From Dolomedes plantarius (Eukaryota; Arthropoda; Arachnida; Araneae; Dolomedidae), in NCBI GenBank assembly GCA_907164885.2, contig OU015492.1, positions 43,251,893 through 43,315,892 on the forward strand: a stretch of DNA of 64,000 nucleotides, given 5' to 3'. The first letter of the stretch is position 1, and each line of letters starts with the position of its first letter. Under the pieces are notes generated by a model. That model worked only from the letters and a program-made list of their open reading frames with translations, was not told the DNA's origin and did no database searches. Shown piece by piece: positions 23,185 to 33,148 of this stretch. Both the position numbers and the translations under genes were made by a program.

Positions 23185-26100
23185 TATATATAACTAAAAT
23201 ATTTAAAGCATGTGTTGCACCAAAACCAATACATTATAAATATAGGCATTAATATGTATATTGTCAATATGCGCTAAGCTGCAATTATTAGACAATACTA
23301 TATAAGATATAATTAAAACAATAATGATACACCAAGATAAGCTAAAAAGGATAGTGAAATTCTGAAGCAAAAAGGATATTTTTGAAACAAAAACGGAAAT
23401 TGATGTATTTAAAAAGACGTGAGGGGGATTAAGACCCCTCTATCCTGGTTAAAAGATCTTTTTACATAGCTAAAACTTTCCCAGCATTCGTCATACATCA
23501 ATTAGAAAATTTAAAACTTTTCAAAAAGGTTTGAGACAATAAATAGAAAAAGTTAGACATAAAAGTAGAAGTTATATACTATAATAAAATAAAGTGACAT
23601 AATGTCATAAGATGATCTCTAAAAACTACCTTACTAAAAACAGTAATTATAAATATAAGAAAAGGCACTGAAAAAGCCACATTACATTGAAAAATTACAC
23701 TACCATTAAAAAACACCACACCTTATAAACTATTTTAAATAAAACCATTAAAACTTTAAAATTCAAAACAGCAGACAAAAACACTATACCTCCAAGTCCA
23801 AGTGCCCAAGGACATCCACGCGCCCAAAACAACGCCTCAGTATATCTACCAGAAAGCCAGCCGGATACTCCGCCTGTACAGCCAGTTCAATGAAGTTTTT
23901 AACTCTTTTATTCATCTCAATCCTAGATTCACACAGTCTATCACAACGAATTATGTAGTTGTTGACTATATTACGTTTAACATTAGAATGTAAAGCTGTA
24001 TTCCAATTGGATAGACGGTTTATGTTAAAGTCGTATAAATCTCTTTTATCGAATATGCAAAAAGATAGTGTTCCATTTGACATTGTGATGGTTACATCCA
24101 AAAAGTTGATTTCATTTTTGGAGTTTTGTTCGGTCTTAGTTAGTTTAATATTAGCTGGATAAAAAGTAGGAACAAAGTTACAGTTAACCTCGTGAGCAAT
24201 GAAAATGTCGTCTACGTATCTAAAGAAAGCTATATTTTGTAAAAGTGATGATTTAGATTCAAAATAATATAAATATAAATCTGCCAAATAGGACGATGAT
24301 CCACCTCCCATTGGCAGTCCAAATGTCTGAATGTAATATGTTGTACCATTAAATAAATAATTTTCAAACAATATGATACGAAGTGTATTTTTAAAAAGAG
24401 TAAAAGTAATATATTCTTGTAAATCAAACCTGTGAAAAAACTCAATTAGAATTGAAAAAAGAAAAGTAGTGTCTATATTATTGAATAGGTCTACTACGTC
24501 ATAAGATTCTATTAGTTCTATATCGTTTAAATTTTTGATTTTTGATATTAATTGTAAGCTATTAGTGATTATATTGGATCCAAATTTTTTTATTTTAATG
24601 AAAAGATTTTTTAAAACTGGTATTATCAATTTATTAGCATAAGTTATGTAGGTACCGAAACCAACTGTTACTGGTCGAAAGGTAATAGGTTTTTTGTGGA
24701 ATTTGGGAATTGCAACAAGGTAGGGAAAGGAGAAGGAATAAAGATTTATATTAATTTTTTTATGCAGTTTAACTAAACGTCGTTTCAGAGACAACTCATC
24801 AAATGCATATGGTACGTAAACTGTATTATTTGAATAAAATTTTTTTACAATTTGAATATAATAATATTTGCAAATAAATGAATAATTAGAAGCCACCTTG
24901 TCTACATAACTAATTACCAGTTTATTTTGTAGTCCCTTTATAGAGGTCATACTTGGACTATTGAAATTTGTTCTAGAACCCTTTAAGGCCAATTCATAAC
25001 TTTTTAGAAAAGTAAATGAAGTTTTTTGTTTCCATTTTGTAAATGCCTCCAAAGGCAAATTATATTTTAAAGCATTTTTTTCAATGAAGGTTGTGAGGTT
25101 CTTATTGAAGGTTATTTCTATGTCTTTAAAACAATTATATCTAAACTTAGTACCCATTTGTATTGCATCACGTAGGTTTTTGTTCGATACTATCTGGACA
25201 TTACCCGTTATGACATGGTTATGATCTGGATTAATATATTTTGACATTGATTTATGATGACAATCACACTCATAAACTGTGTTTAAGTTTTTTGAATTTA
25301 GATTATAATTAAATATTTTACGACTAATTGGTATATTATAAGAGTATGTAACTTTAGGTTGTATTTTACAAGGTAAGTCAGACATAGAATCCTTAAATAT
25401 TTTATTTATTGGAATGGAATTAAAGGCATTATTTTTAAATTGTATAACTATGTATTCTGTTTTTAAAGGTTGCATTGCTGCAGAAAGATCTATACCTAAT
25501 TTTTTAGCTCTAATTTTAAAGGTTTCTAATATTGTAAAATAGTGTTGTAAATATGAAGGTTCGAAGAGGCTTTTATATTTAGGATCTATTACATATTGCC
25601 ATAGTTTGTTTAACCATCGTTTTTTAATATTGTATATTTTACATTTTATCCAATTAAATTTTACAGAAGTTTCAGACAACAAATCCCTATTTAGTTCTAA
25701 AAAAAGGTTTTTATGTTTATGTATGTTAAGTTTGTTACTACCATTACCGCGTCGCTGTCTTCGCTTTAGGGAGAATTTTGGATCTACTTGTATTGAGATG
25801 TAGTCTTGAGTGTTTATATAGCCTAAAGTATTTTCGTTTTTCGTTTTACCAAAACATGAAGTATTCAGGCCGAAGGGATAAAGTGTGTTAAATTGCGAGA
25901 TGTGCATACTCTCCCACCATAAACGAAGTCCATCTTTTGGAACTATGTCCAAAATACTAACTTCGATTGATGTAAAACTGTGTGACCTGAAGTGTAACAT
26001 CTCGAAAGAAGGATCTTTTTTATTATTAATGTTGCTTCTATGCAAATTTAGTCTGATGTGTAGTTTATTTGATGTTTGACCTATATAGGCCTGATTACAC

Positions 26101-26279
26101 TCTTTACACTTTAAACAATAGATACAGTTATATACTTTACAAAACACTTTATTACTAGTATTAGTACCCAACTGGTTTTTGTTTGCAAAAGGACAAGTTT
26201 TACAGCGTGGATTTGTACATCTTTTGAACTTGAAAGTACGTATATTACGATAATGTGAGTAATAATTAAATTTAAAATA
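23185..26279 (-). mobile_element. Penelope-like element, copy 2 (5'-truncated)
   Basis: It lies in tandem with copy 1 in the same orientation, sharing 3' UTR and coding sequence almost base for base. It stops at 26279, inside the N-terminal coding region, where it fuses head-to-head with copy 3 through a shared aaaat. About 70 residues of the N-terminus and the whole 5' region are therefore lost. Confidence 0.85.
23784..26171 (-). CDS. Penelope-like polyprotein, copy 2: endonuclease plus reverse transcriptase, open frame
   Basis: 795 codons from the first in-frame Met, although the frame is open further upstream to the junction at about 26279, so the start is not the native one. Unlike copy 1, it reads uninterrupted from the GIY-YIG-type domain (residues about 10-95) through a basic linker (SLKRRQRRGNG) into the reverse transcriptase, with motif C YVDD near residue 640. 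This shows that the two domains belong to one protein with the endonuclease first. Missing N-terminal residues include the CTNPRCKTC cluster downstream of the true start. Confidence 0.85.
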   Translation of the reverse strand: MGTNTSNKVFCKVYNCIYCLKCKECNQAYIGQTSNKLHIRLNLHRSNINNKKDPSFEMLHFRSHSFTSIEVSILDIVPKDGLRLWWESMHISQFNTLYPFGLNTSCFGKTKNENTLGYINTQDYISIQVDPKFSLKRRQRRGNGSNKLNIHKHKNLFLELNRDLLSETSVKFNWIKCKIYNIKKRWLNKLWQYVIDPKYKSLFEPSYLQHYFTILETFKIRAKKLGIDLSAAMQPLKTEYIVIQFKNNAFNSIPINKIFKDSMSDLPCKIQPKVTYSYNIPISRKIFNYNLNSKNLNTVYECDCHHKSMSKYINPDHNHVITGNVQIVSNKNLRDAIQMGTKFRYNCFKDIEITFNKNLTTFIEKNALKYNLPLEAFTKWKQKTSFTFLKSYELALKGSRTNFNSPSMTSIKGLQNKLVISYVDKVASNYSFICKYYYIQIVKKFYSNNTVYVPYAFDELSLKRRLVKLHKKININLYSFSFPYLVAIPKFHKKPITFRPVTVGFGTYITYANKLIIPVLKNLFIKIKKFGSNIITNSLQLISKIKNLNDIELIESYDVVDLFNNIDTTFLFSILIEFFHRFDLQEYITFTLFKNTLRIILFENYLFNGTTYYIQTFGLPMGGGSSSYLADLYLYYFESKSSLLQNIAFFRYVDDIFIAHEVNCNFVPTFYPANIKLTKTEQNSKNEINFLDVTITMSNGTLSFCIFDKRDLYDFNINRLSNWNTALHSNVKRNIVNNYIIRCDRLCESRIEMNKRVKNFIELAVQAEYPAGFLVDILRRCFGRVDVLGHLDLEV

Positions 26280-28370
26280 TTTAAGGATTCTATGTCTGAC
26301 TTACCTTGTAAAATACAACCTAAAGTTACATACTCTTATAATATACCAATTAGTCGTAAAATATTTAATTATAATCTAAATTCAAAAAACTTAAACACAG
26401 TTTATGAGTGTGATTGTCATCATAAATCAATGTCAAAATATATTAATCCAGATCATAACCATGTCATAACGGGTAATGTCCAGATAGTATCGAACAAAAA
26501 CCTACGTGATGCAATACAAATGGGTACTAAGTTTAGATATAATTGTTTTAAAGACATAGAAATAACCTTCAATAAGAACCTCACAACCTTCATTGAAAAA
26601 AATGCTTTAAAATATAATTTGCCTTTGGAGGCATTTACAAAATGGAAACAAAAAACTTCATTTACTTTTCTAAAAAGTTATGAATTGGCCTTAAAGGGTT
26701 CTAGAACAAATTTCAATAGTCCAAGTATGACCTCTATAAAGGGACTACAAAATAAACTGGTAATTAGTTATGTAGACAAGGTGGCTTCTAATTATTCATT
26801 TATTTGCAAATATTATTATATTCAAATTGTAAAAAAATTTTATTCAAATAATACAGTTTACGTACCATATGCATTTGATGAGTTGTCTCTGAAACGACGT
26901 TTAGTTAAACTGCATAAAAAAATTAATATAAATCTTTATTCCTTCTCCTTTCCCTACCTTGTTGCAATTCCCAAATTCCACAAAAAACCTATTACCTTTC
27001 GACCAGTAACAGTTGGTTTCGGTACCTACATAACTTATGCTAATAAATTGATAATACCAGTTTTAAAAAATCTTTTCATTAAAATAAAAAAATTTGGATC
27101 CAATATAATCACTAATAGCTTACAATTAATATCAAAAATCAAAAATTTAAACGATATAGAACTAATAGAATCTTATGACGTAGTAGACCTATTCAATAAT
27201 ATAGACACTACTTTTCTTTTTTCAATTCTAATTGAGTTTTTTCACAGGTTTGATTTACAAGAATATATTACTTTTACTCTTTTTAAAAATACACTTCGTA
27301 TCATATTGTTTGAAAATTATTTATTTAATGGTACAACATATTACATTCAGACATTTGGACTGCCAATGGGAGGTGGATCATCGTCCTATTTGGCAGATTT
27401 ATATTTATATTATTTTGAATCTAAATCATCACTTTTACAAAATATAGCTTTCTTTAGATACGTAGACGACATTTTCATTGCTCACGAGGTTAACTGTAAC
27501 TTTGTTCCTACTTTTTATCCAGCTAATATTAAACTAACTAAGACCGAACAAAACTCCAAAAATGAAATCAACTTTTTGGATGTAACCATCACAATGTCAA
27601 ATGGAACACTATCTTTTTGCATATTCGATAAAAGAGATTTATACGACTTTAACATAAACCGTCTATCCAATTGGAATACAGCTTTACATTCTAATGTTAA
27701 ACGTAATATAGTCAACAACTACATAATTCGTTGTGATAGACTGTGTGAATCTAGGATTGAGATGAATAAAAGAGTTAAAAACTTCATTGAACTGGCTGTA
27801 CAGGCGGAGTATCCGGCTGGCTTTCTGGTAGATATACTGAGGCGTTGTTTTGGGCGCGTGGATGTCCTTGGGCACTTGGACTTGGAGGTATAGTGTTTTT
27901 GTCTGCTGTTTTGAATTTTAAAGTTTTAATGGTTTTATTTAAAATAGTTTATAAGGTGTGGTGTTTTTTAATGGTAGTGTAATTTTTCAATGTAATGTGG
28001 CTTTTTCAGTGCCTTTTCTTATATTTTTAATTACTGTTTTTAGTAAGGTAGTTTTTAGAGATCATCTTATGACATTATGTCACTTTATTTTATTATAGTA
28101 TATAACTTCTACTTTTATGTCTAACTTTTTCTATTTATTGTCTCAAACCTTTTTGAAAAGTTTTAAATTTTCTAATTGATGTATGACGAATGCTGGGAAA
28201 GTTTTAGCTATGTAAAAAGATCTTTTAACCAGGATAGAGGGGTCTTAATCCCCCTCACGTCTTTTTAAATACATCAATTTCCGTTTTTGTTTCAAAAATA
28301 TCCTTTTTGCTTCAGAATTTCACTATCCTTTTTAGCTTATCTTGGTGTATCATTATTGTTTTAATTATAT

Positions 28371-28375
<5 letters not shown>
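26275..28375 (+). mobile_element. Penelope-like element, copy 3 (inverted, truncated at both ends)
   Basis: The reverse complement of the reverse transcriptase half of copies 1 and 2, starting within the linker region at the 26279 junction. It runs past the stop codon into the 3' UTR as far as taattatatcttatata, where it dissolves into (TA)n. About 130 bases of the 3' end are missing. It forms roughly 2.1-kb inverted arms with copy 2 around an 880-base loop. Confidence 0.85.
26292..27893 (+). CDS. Penelope-like reverse transcriptase, copy 3 (5'-truncated, open frame)
   Basis: 533 codons identical or nearly so to the C-terminal part of copies 1 and 2. All polymerase motifs are present: PKFHKKPITFRP, motif A SYDVVDLFNN, motif B LPMGGGSSSY and motif C YVDDIF. 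The endonuclease domain is absent because the copy is truncated. It shares one residue (VKKFYSN) with copy 2 against VKNFYSN in copy 1, so it derives from copy 2 or a close sister. With no native promoter or start it is probably not expressed as a functional enzyme. Confidence 0.8.
   Translation: MSDLPCKIQPKVTYSYNIPISRKIFNYNLNSKNLNTVYECDCHHKSMSKYINPDHNHVITGNVQIVSNKNLRDAIQMGTKFRYNCFKDIEITFNKNLTTFIEKNALKYNLPLEAFTKWKQKTSFTFLKSYELALKGSRTNFNSPSMTSIKGLQNKLVISYVDKVASNYSFICKYYYIQIVKKFYSNNTVYVPYAFDELSLKRRLVKLHKKININLYSFSFPYLVAIPKFHKKPITFRPVTVGFGTYITYANKLIIPVLKNLFIKIKKFGSNIITNSLQLISKIKNLNDIELIESYDVVDLFNNIDTTFLFSILIEFFHRFDLQEYITFTLFKNTLRIILFENYLFNGTTYYIQTFGLPMGGGSSSYLADLYLYYFESKSSLLQNIAFFRYVDDIFIAHEVNCNFVPTFYPANIKLTKTEQNSKNEINFLDVTITMSNGTLSFCIFDKRDLYDFNINRLSNWNTALHSNVKRNIVNNYIIRCDRLCESRIEMNKRVKNFIELAVQAEYPAGFLVDILRRCFGRVDVLGHLDLEV

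Positions 28376-28400
<25 letters not shown>
28366..28400. repeat. (TA)n microsatellite, gypsy target
   Basis: A TA run between Penelope-like copy 3 and the left LTR of the gypsy element. The gypsy right flank is also TA repeat, so the element inserted into such a tract. Confidence 0.9.
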
Positions 28401-28404
<4 letters not shown>

Positions 28405-28697
28405 GGAAGGAGTTAGTACTCCTTCCTTTAGAAGTGAATCATTAGACTTAATTATTTTGAACATTTAATTAAACTAGACGATGTTTACAAGACAGGACTA
28501 ACACTTAGTATGAAATTAAAAAGAACAAAGCATCAACACAGCTATTTGACTCAAAACGGCAAGCCTGCGGAGCGACACATCCGCTTCGTAATGTCACTAG
28601 TCCATCACTGTGTTTGCGCGCCAAGTCCTTCGCGCCGAAGTAGTAGGAGTGGAAGTTGTAGTAATAGTTCAGTTGTGTTGCCAAACTCATTCTCACA
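28401..28697 (-). repeat. Gypsy LTR A (outer left, 3' LTR)
   Basis: 297 bp, bounded by TG and CA. It differs from LTRs B and C near its left end (gttagtactcc against gttagcaatcc), which makes a local palindrome. It otherwise matches at nearly every base. Confidence 0.85.
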
Positions 28698-28828
28698 CGG
28701 CCGTTCTGACTTTCCAGACGTCCGCGGCTGGGTTGTAAACAATAATTCTGAAAAGATAAAAAAAAAGAGCAGAAAAAGGAAAAATATTTCAAAAAATCAA
28801 GCAGTGTTCAACACAGTGGTATTGGTGT

Positions 28829-31800
28829 TCAGTTTCTGCACCACTGTTTCATTTTGTCCGCTGCAGTTGATGTTATGGTTGGACCATCGTGATGTCCTAA
28901 CTTTCGAACTTCGTAACGATCGTTGGGGTTGATGTTCGTGATCTCATATGGTCCGAAGAACTTTGGTCGGAGCTTTAATCCGGTTCCAAATTGAGTTCGT
29001 TGTATTGCCACTTTGTCACCGATCTTGTATTTACAAGCCGGTTTACGCCGTTTGTTATATTGTCGTATGTTTTCTTCCTGTAAACGGAGGATATTTCGTT
29101 TAGCTTCGATACGTAACGCTTCTTTGTCATCAAGAATTCTTTGGTGGTGTTCCTCGTCAAGAAGATTTTTAATCTGTAGATCCTCTTGTTGTTTCATTTT
29201 AACACCAATTAAAAGTTGAAAGGGTGTGAATTTTGTACTGCGTGTGGTGGTACTATTTAAGATACGTTGCAATCTTGGGACATATTTAAACCATTTGTCA
29301 GGTTCATCTAGAGCTAACTTAGTTAAAACGGGAATAATTGTGCCATGAACACGCTCAACCTGACCGTTGCCACGTGGCACACCTGTTGCTATTGAAATGT
29401 GTTCAATTGACTGTTCCTGGCAGTAACTTTGAAATTCTGAAGATGTGAATGCGCTACCTTTGTCAGTAATGATTTTTGAAGGGTTGCCAAATGTAGTTTG
29501 TTGCAAGGATAATTTGTCTAAGGCATCTTTCGTAGAGGTGGACTTCACGGGATAGATCCATACAAATTTGGAAAAGGCATCAACTACTGTAAAAAGATAC
29601 TTATAACATTTTTTTGTCGATGGTAAAGGTCCTAAAAAGTCGCAATGGTAACATTCAAGGGGTGCATCACCTTTTGGAATGGGGTGAAGGTATCCTTCTT
29701 GTTTTCCAGATTTTCGCGAGGACAAAATGCAAGGAATACAGTTCGAAATAATTTCTTGAACTAATTTCTTAAGTTGAGGAATGAAAAATTCACGAGAAAC
29801 AATTAATTCGGTTTTTTGTGAAGCAAAATGACCTTGTGAATGGGCGTTTAGCACTATTTCTTTCTGCATCATTTGTGGTACTACTAAAAGTTCGGCATCC
29901 TGATGAAGTTTATAAAGAATTCCGTTTTTAACAAAAAATTCATCAGAAGGTGTAGATTCAAGCATAGATTTAATTTGAGATATAAATTCATCCTGGTCTT
30001 GGGCATTTTTCACCTTTTGAGTGATATCATTTGAGGTAATTACAAGAATGGGGTTACGACTTAAAGCATCAACATGTTTCATCTGTCTACCGGGTCGATG
30101 ACAAACTTCATAATCAAAGTCTTCTAACATCAATGCCCATCGAGCAATTTTAGCTGGTAGGTCTTTTTTGTGCATCGTTTTTTGGAAAGCATCACAATCG
30201 GTGATAATTTTAAATTTTGTTCCCAACAAGTAGTTTCGAAATTTTTTTAGCGCTTCAATAACGGCAAGAACTTCCAGTTCATAACTATGATATTTTTCTT
30301 GTTGAACTGTAGTTTTACGGCTAAAATAATGAATAGGATGAAACTGTCCATCATCGGATTGTTGCAAGAGCACAGCGCCAAAACCTAAGGAGCTGGCATC
30401 AGTGTGGAGTTCTAATGGGTATCCCTGTTGAAAAACATGAAGAACTGGGTTTTGTGAAAGAATGTTTTTAAGTTGTTGAAAAGCTGCTATTTGTTCAGAG
30501 TCAAAATTAAATTCTACATTATCCCGAAGGAGGTCACTTAATGGTCTAGCAATCAGCGCATAATTTGGAATGAACTTTCTGAAATAACTTGTTAATCCAA
30601 GAAAACTTTGAACTTGTTTAGGGGTTTGAGGTTGTGGGAAATTTTGAACAGCTTGTGTCTTGGTAGGTGAGGGTTTAACTACTCCATTTTCGATAATGTA
30701 ACCAAGAAATTCTATCTTTCGCTGTAAAAATTGACACTTTTTAAAGTTCAATTCAAGGCCATAGTCTGCAGCTGTTTGGAGAACTAGGCGTAATTTTTGT
30801 AGACCTTCAACTTCATCATTAGATGGTATGAGAAGATCGTCCATGTAAACAATAAGAACATTGTCGCGAATGAGATTTCTAAAAACTGTGTAAACATATC
30901 GTTGGAAAACACTGGGACTGTTACATAAGCCAAATGGGACACGTAAAAATTCGTATTGTCCTTCATGAGTCACAAAAGAAGTATATTTAGTGCTATTAGG
31001 GTCCATAGGTACATGAAAGAAACCATTTTTGAGATCAAGTGAAGTGAACACCCGAGATTTTCCAAGTTTGTCTAAAGCTTCTTCGATGAGCGGTAAGGGA
31101 AATTTATCTTTTATCATTTTTCTATTCAATTTGCGGTAATCAACACAAAGTCTATAATCTCCACTTTTTTTCTTACATAGAACAATCGGTGCGGCATAAT
31201 CGGAGCAACTTTCTTTAATAATTCCATCATTTAACCAATCTTGAATTTGGCTTTCTACAATTTTCTGTTCCGCGAAAGGGAGTCGTCGAGAACGTTGAGC
31301 TACAGGGATTTCATCTTGTAATAAAATAGTCATCTTAATTTCAGTGTCTTGAACTTTATGTGGTTTGTAGGAAGTAACGATATTTTGAACTTCCTCACGA
31401 GTTTCAGAATTCAAAATGTGTGAAAGATCAAATGGAAAAGCTTGATCATCAGAAACATTAGCAATATTAACGAAGGTGTTATTTTCAGGAGTTTTGCATA
31501 AACGAATACCGTCTTTATCAAATGTAAATTGGGTTTGCTGTAAAAAGTCGATTCCGATAATCACATCAAAAGGAATCAAGTCATCCTCTAGAACATGTAT
31601 TTTAGCAGGTAAAGTAATGGTTTGAATTCCGATGGACTCCTGAAAGAATCCGATGCTGTGAACTTGGTTTTTGCCAATTCCTGAAAAGGGAATGTTGCTG
31701 GGCTGCAATGGTGGCGAACCAATTCTTCGATAGGTTTTCTCATTGATGAGGGTTGCCTGTGACCCAGTGTCACAGAGTGCTGTCAATTGAATTCCTGCAA

Positions 31801-33148
31801 GTTGAATGTCAACATGCATGGGATTTTTCGATGAAGTTTCAGGATAAAGTGCATTTACAGTTTTATCAGAAATAGGTTTTTGAGAATCAGGTTTTGGTTT
31901 AGAATTTCGATAACTTTTAGGGCAATTAGCATGAACATGACCAAAACTTTTACATCCGTAGCATTGTTTACCATGTGACTTATTCAAACATTGGTTGCTT
32001 TTGTGACCTCTCAAGCCACAGGAAAAACATACTGGCTGTGTATTTGGGCTACGTGTATTATCGACTTTCACATTGAGGTAGGAAGCATCAATTTTTTTCT
32101 GATTATTTTGTCTGAAATTTTGTGATCTGTTAAAGATTTGTTCATAAATTTTCAACTTTTCCTTAAATTCAGGGACGGATTTACAACCGTAAAGAATAAC
32201 TTTATTGTTTGTTGAATCAGGAATTCCGTTTATGACATACTCAAACAGAGAGGAGTCATCGAGAGAACCTTTGTGTGCCAAATCTCTCATAGCTAAGAAA
32301 TATTCTTGTAGGGTTTCAAACGGTTTCATACGTCGAGATTCCATTAATTTATGTAACTGAATACCGTTAATTTTGTCCGAAAATTCGTCTAATAAATGGT
32401 GCTTCAATTGTTCCCAATTTGTAATTCCACGAATAGACCTAATTAAAGTTTGAGCGGGACCAGTTAAACATTTTCTAACAAAAGTAATTTGGTGAATTGG
32501 ATTGTTTATCTGATATAAACAAAAAAGTTCTTCAACGTCAGATATAAAATTCTCAACACTGTAATTATCACGAGACGAGAAAGGTTTTATTAAATCAACA
32601 ACGTCTTTCAGACTAAACAACTGGAAAGAGAGATTCGCAGTTTCAACTGAAGGCAATGAATTTTGATCTGATTCACCAACGGAAATGTGTGTATTTTGCT
32701 TATTCGAAGATTCTTTTGCGTCAATGGTGGGGGAAAAGGGAGATCTATTTTCCTCTATAACGCTGTTAGTTTGGGATGAACGTGCACCCGGAAGTGAGTC
32801 ATCATTCACTTCGCATTCCGAAAGATCAGAAAATTCTGCTTTTAATAACGATAAATCACTAAGACTCATAAGAATGGTATTGGCACATTTGTCTGGGTCA
32901 GTTGAAAATTCTAAATGAAGTAGATTACAAATAGAAATCAAGTCTTTAAGTGAAAAATCTTTAAGTACTTTCTGTTTCGTTGCTTCTAACACGAATGGCT
33001 GTTTAAAACCTGTAAATTTACGTAATCTGGTACGATTTTGTCTGTCGCCGTCTGTACCAAAAATTAAACGATGTAGAACCTTTATTTGATTCGTACTACC
33101 AATTTTTAATGATTTTGCAATATTGGGGTAATCGTTGAGAGTAGCCAT
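28829..33148 (-). CDS. Ty3/gypsy gag-pol polyprotein, copy 1
   Basis: An intact 1439-codon fused gag-pol frame. Domain order: gag (residues about 1-370); two zinc knuckles, CFSCGLRGHKSNQC and CYGCKSFGHVHANC (about 374-409); aspartic protease with CDTGSQ (about 458); reverse transcriptase with VYMDDLL (about 768); RNase H with LHTDASSLGFG (about 915); integrase zinc-binding region (HSQGH ... CIPC, about 1103-1140); and integrase core with Asp 1170, Asp 1229 and Glu 1265, a D,D35E spacing. No chromodomain or envelope frame follows. No stops or shifts are present, so it could be active. It supplies all enzymes for copying and insertion. Confidence 0.92.
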   Translation of the reverse strand: MATLNDYPNIAKSLKIGSTNQIKVLHRLIFGTDGDRQNRTRLRKFTGFKQPFVLEATKQKVLKDFSLKDLISICNLLHLEFSTDPDKCANTILMSLSDLSLLKAEFSDLSECEVNDDSLPGARSSQTNSVIEENRSPFSPTIDAKESSNKQNTHISVGESDQNSLPSVETANLSFQLFSLKDVVDLIKPFSSRDNYSVENFISDVEELFCLYQINNPIHQITFVRKCLTGPAQTLIRSIRGITNWEQLKHHLLDEFSDKINGIQLHKLMESRRMKPFETLQEYFLAMRDLAHKGSLDDSSLFEYVINGIPDSTNNKVILYGCKSVPEFKEKLKIYEQIFNRSQNFRQNNQKKIDASYLNVKVDNTRSPNTQPVCFSCGLRGHKSNQCLNKSHGKQCYGCKSFGHVHANCPKSYRNSKPKPDSQKPISDKTVNALYPETSSKNPMHVDIQLAGIQLTALCDTGSQATLINEKTYRRIGSPPLQPSNIPFSGIGKNQVHSIGFFQESIGIQTITLPAKIHVLEDDLIPFDVIIGIDFLQQTQFTFDKDGIRLCKTPENNTFVNIANVSDDQAFPFDLSHILNSETREEVQNIVTSYKPHKVQDTEIKMTILLQDEIPVAQRSRRLPFAEQKIVESQIQDWLNDGIIKESCSDYAAPIVLCKKKSGDYRLCVDYRKLNRKMIKDKFPLPLIEEALDKLGKSRVFTSLDLKNGFFHVPMDPNSTKYTSFVTHEGQYEFLRVPFGLCNSPSVFQRYVYTVFRNLIRDNVLIVYMDDLLIPSNDEVEGLQKLRLVLQTAADYGLELNFKKCQFLQRKIEFLGYIIENGVVKPSPTKTQAVQNFPQPQTPKQVQSFLGLTSYFRKFIPNYALIARPLSDLLRDNVEFNFDSEQIAAFQQLKNILSQNPVLHVFQQGYPLELHTDASSLGFGAVLLQQSDDGQFHPIHYFSRKTTVQQEKYHSYELEVLAVIEALKKFRNYLLGTKFKIITDCDAFQKTMHKKDLPAKIARWALMLEDFDYEVCHRPGRQMKHVDALSRNPILVITSNDITQKVKNAQDQDEFISQIKSMLESTPSDEFFVKNGILYKLHQDAELLVVPQMMQKEIVLNAHSQGHFASQKTELIVSREFFIPQLKKLVQEIISNCIPCILSSRKSGKQEGYLHPIPKGDAPLECYHCDFLGPLPSTKKCYKYLFTVVDAFSKFVWIYPVKSTSTKDALDKLSLQQTTFGNPSKIITDKGSAFTSSEFQSYCQEQSIEHISIATGVPRGNGQVERVHGTIIPVLTKLALDEPDKWFKYVPRLQRILNSTTTRSTKFTPFQLLIGVKMKQQEDLQIKNLLDEEHHQRILDDKEALRIEAKRNILRLQEENIRQYNKRRKPACKYKIGDKVAIQRTQFGTGLKLRPKFFGPYEITNINPNDRYEVRKLGHHDGPTITSTAADKMKQWCRN

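Noticed and set aside
28505..28932. Small plus- and minus-strand genes in and near the gypsy LTRs
   Set aside because: The same frames recur at each LTR, overlap gag-pol antisense and have no domain. They are shadows.
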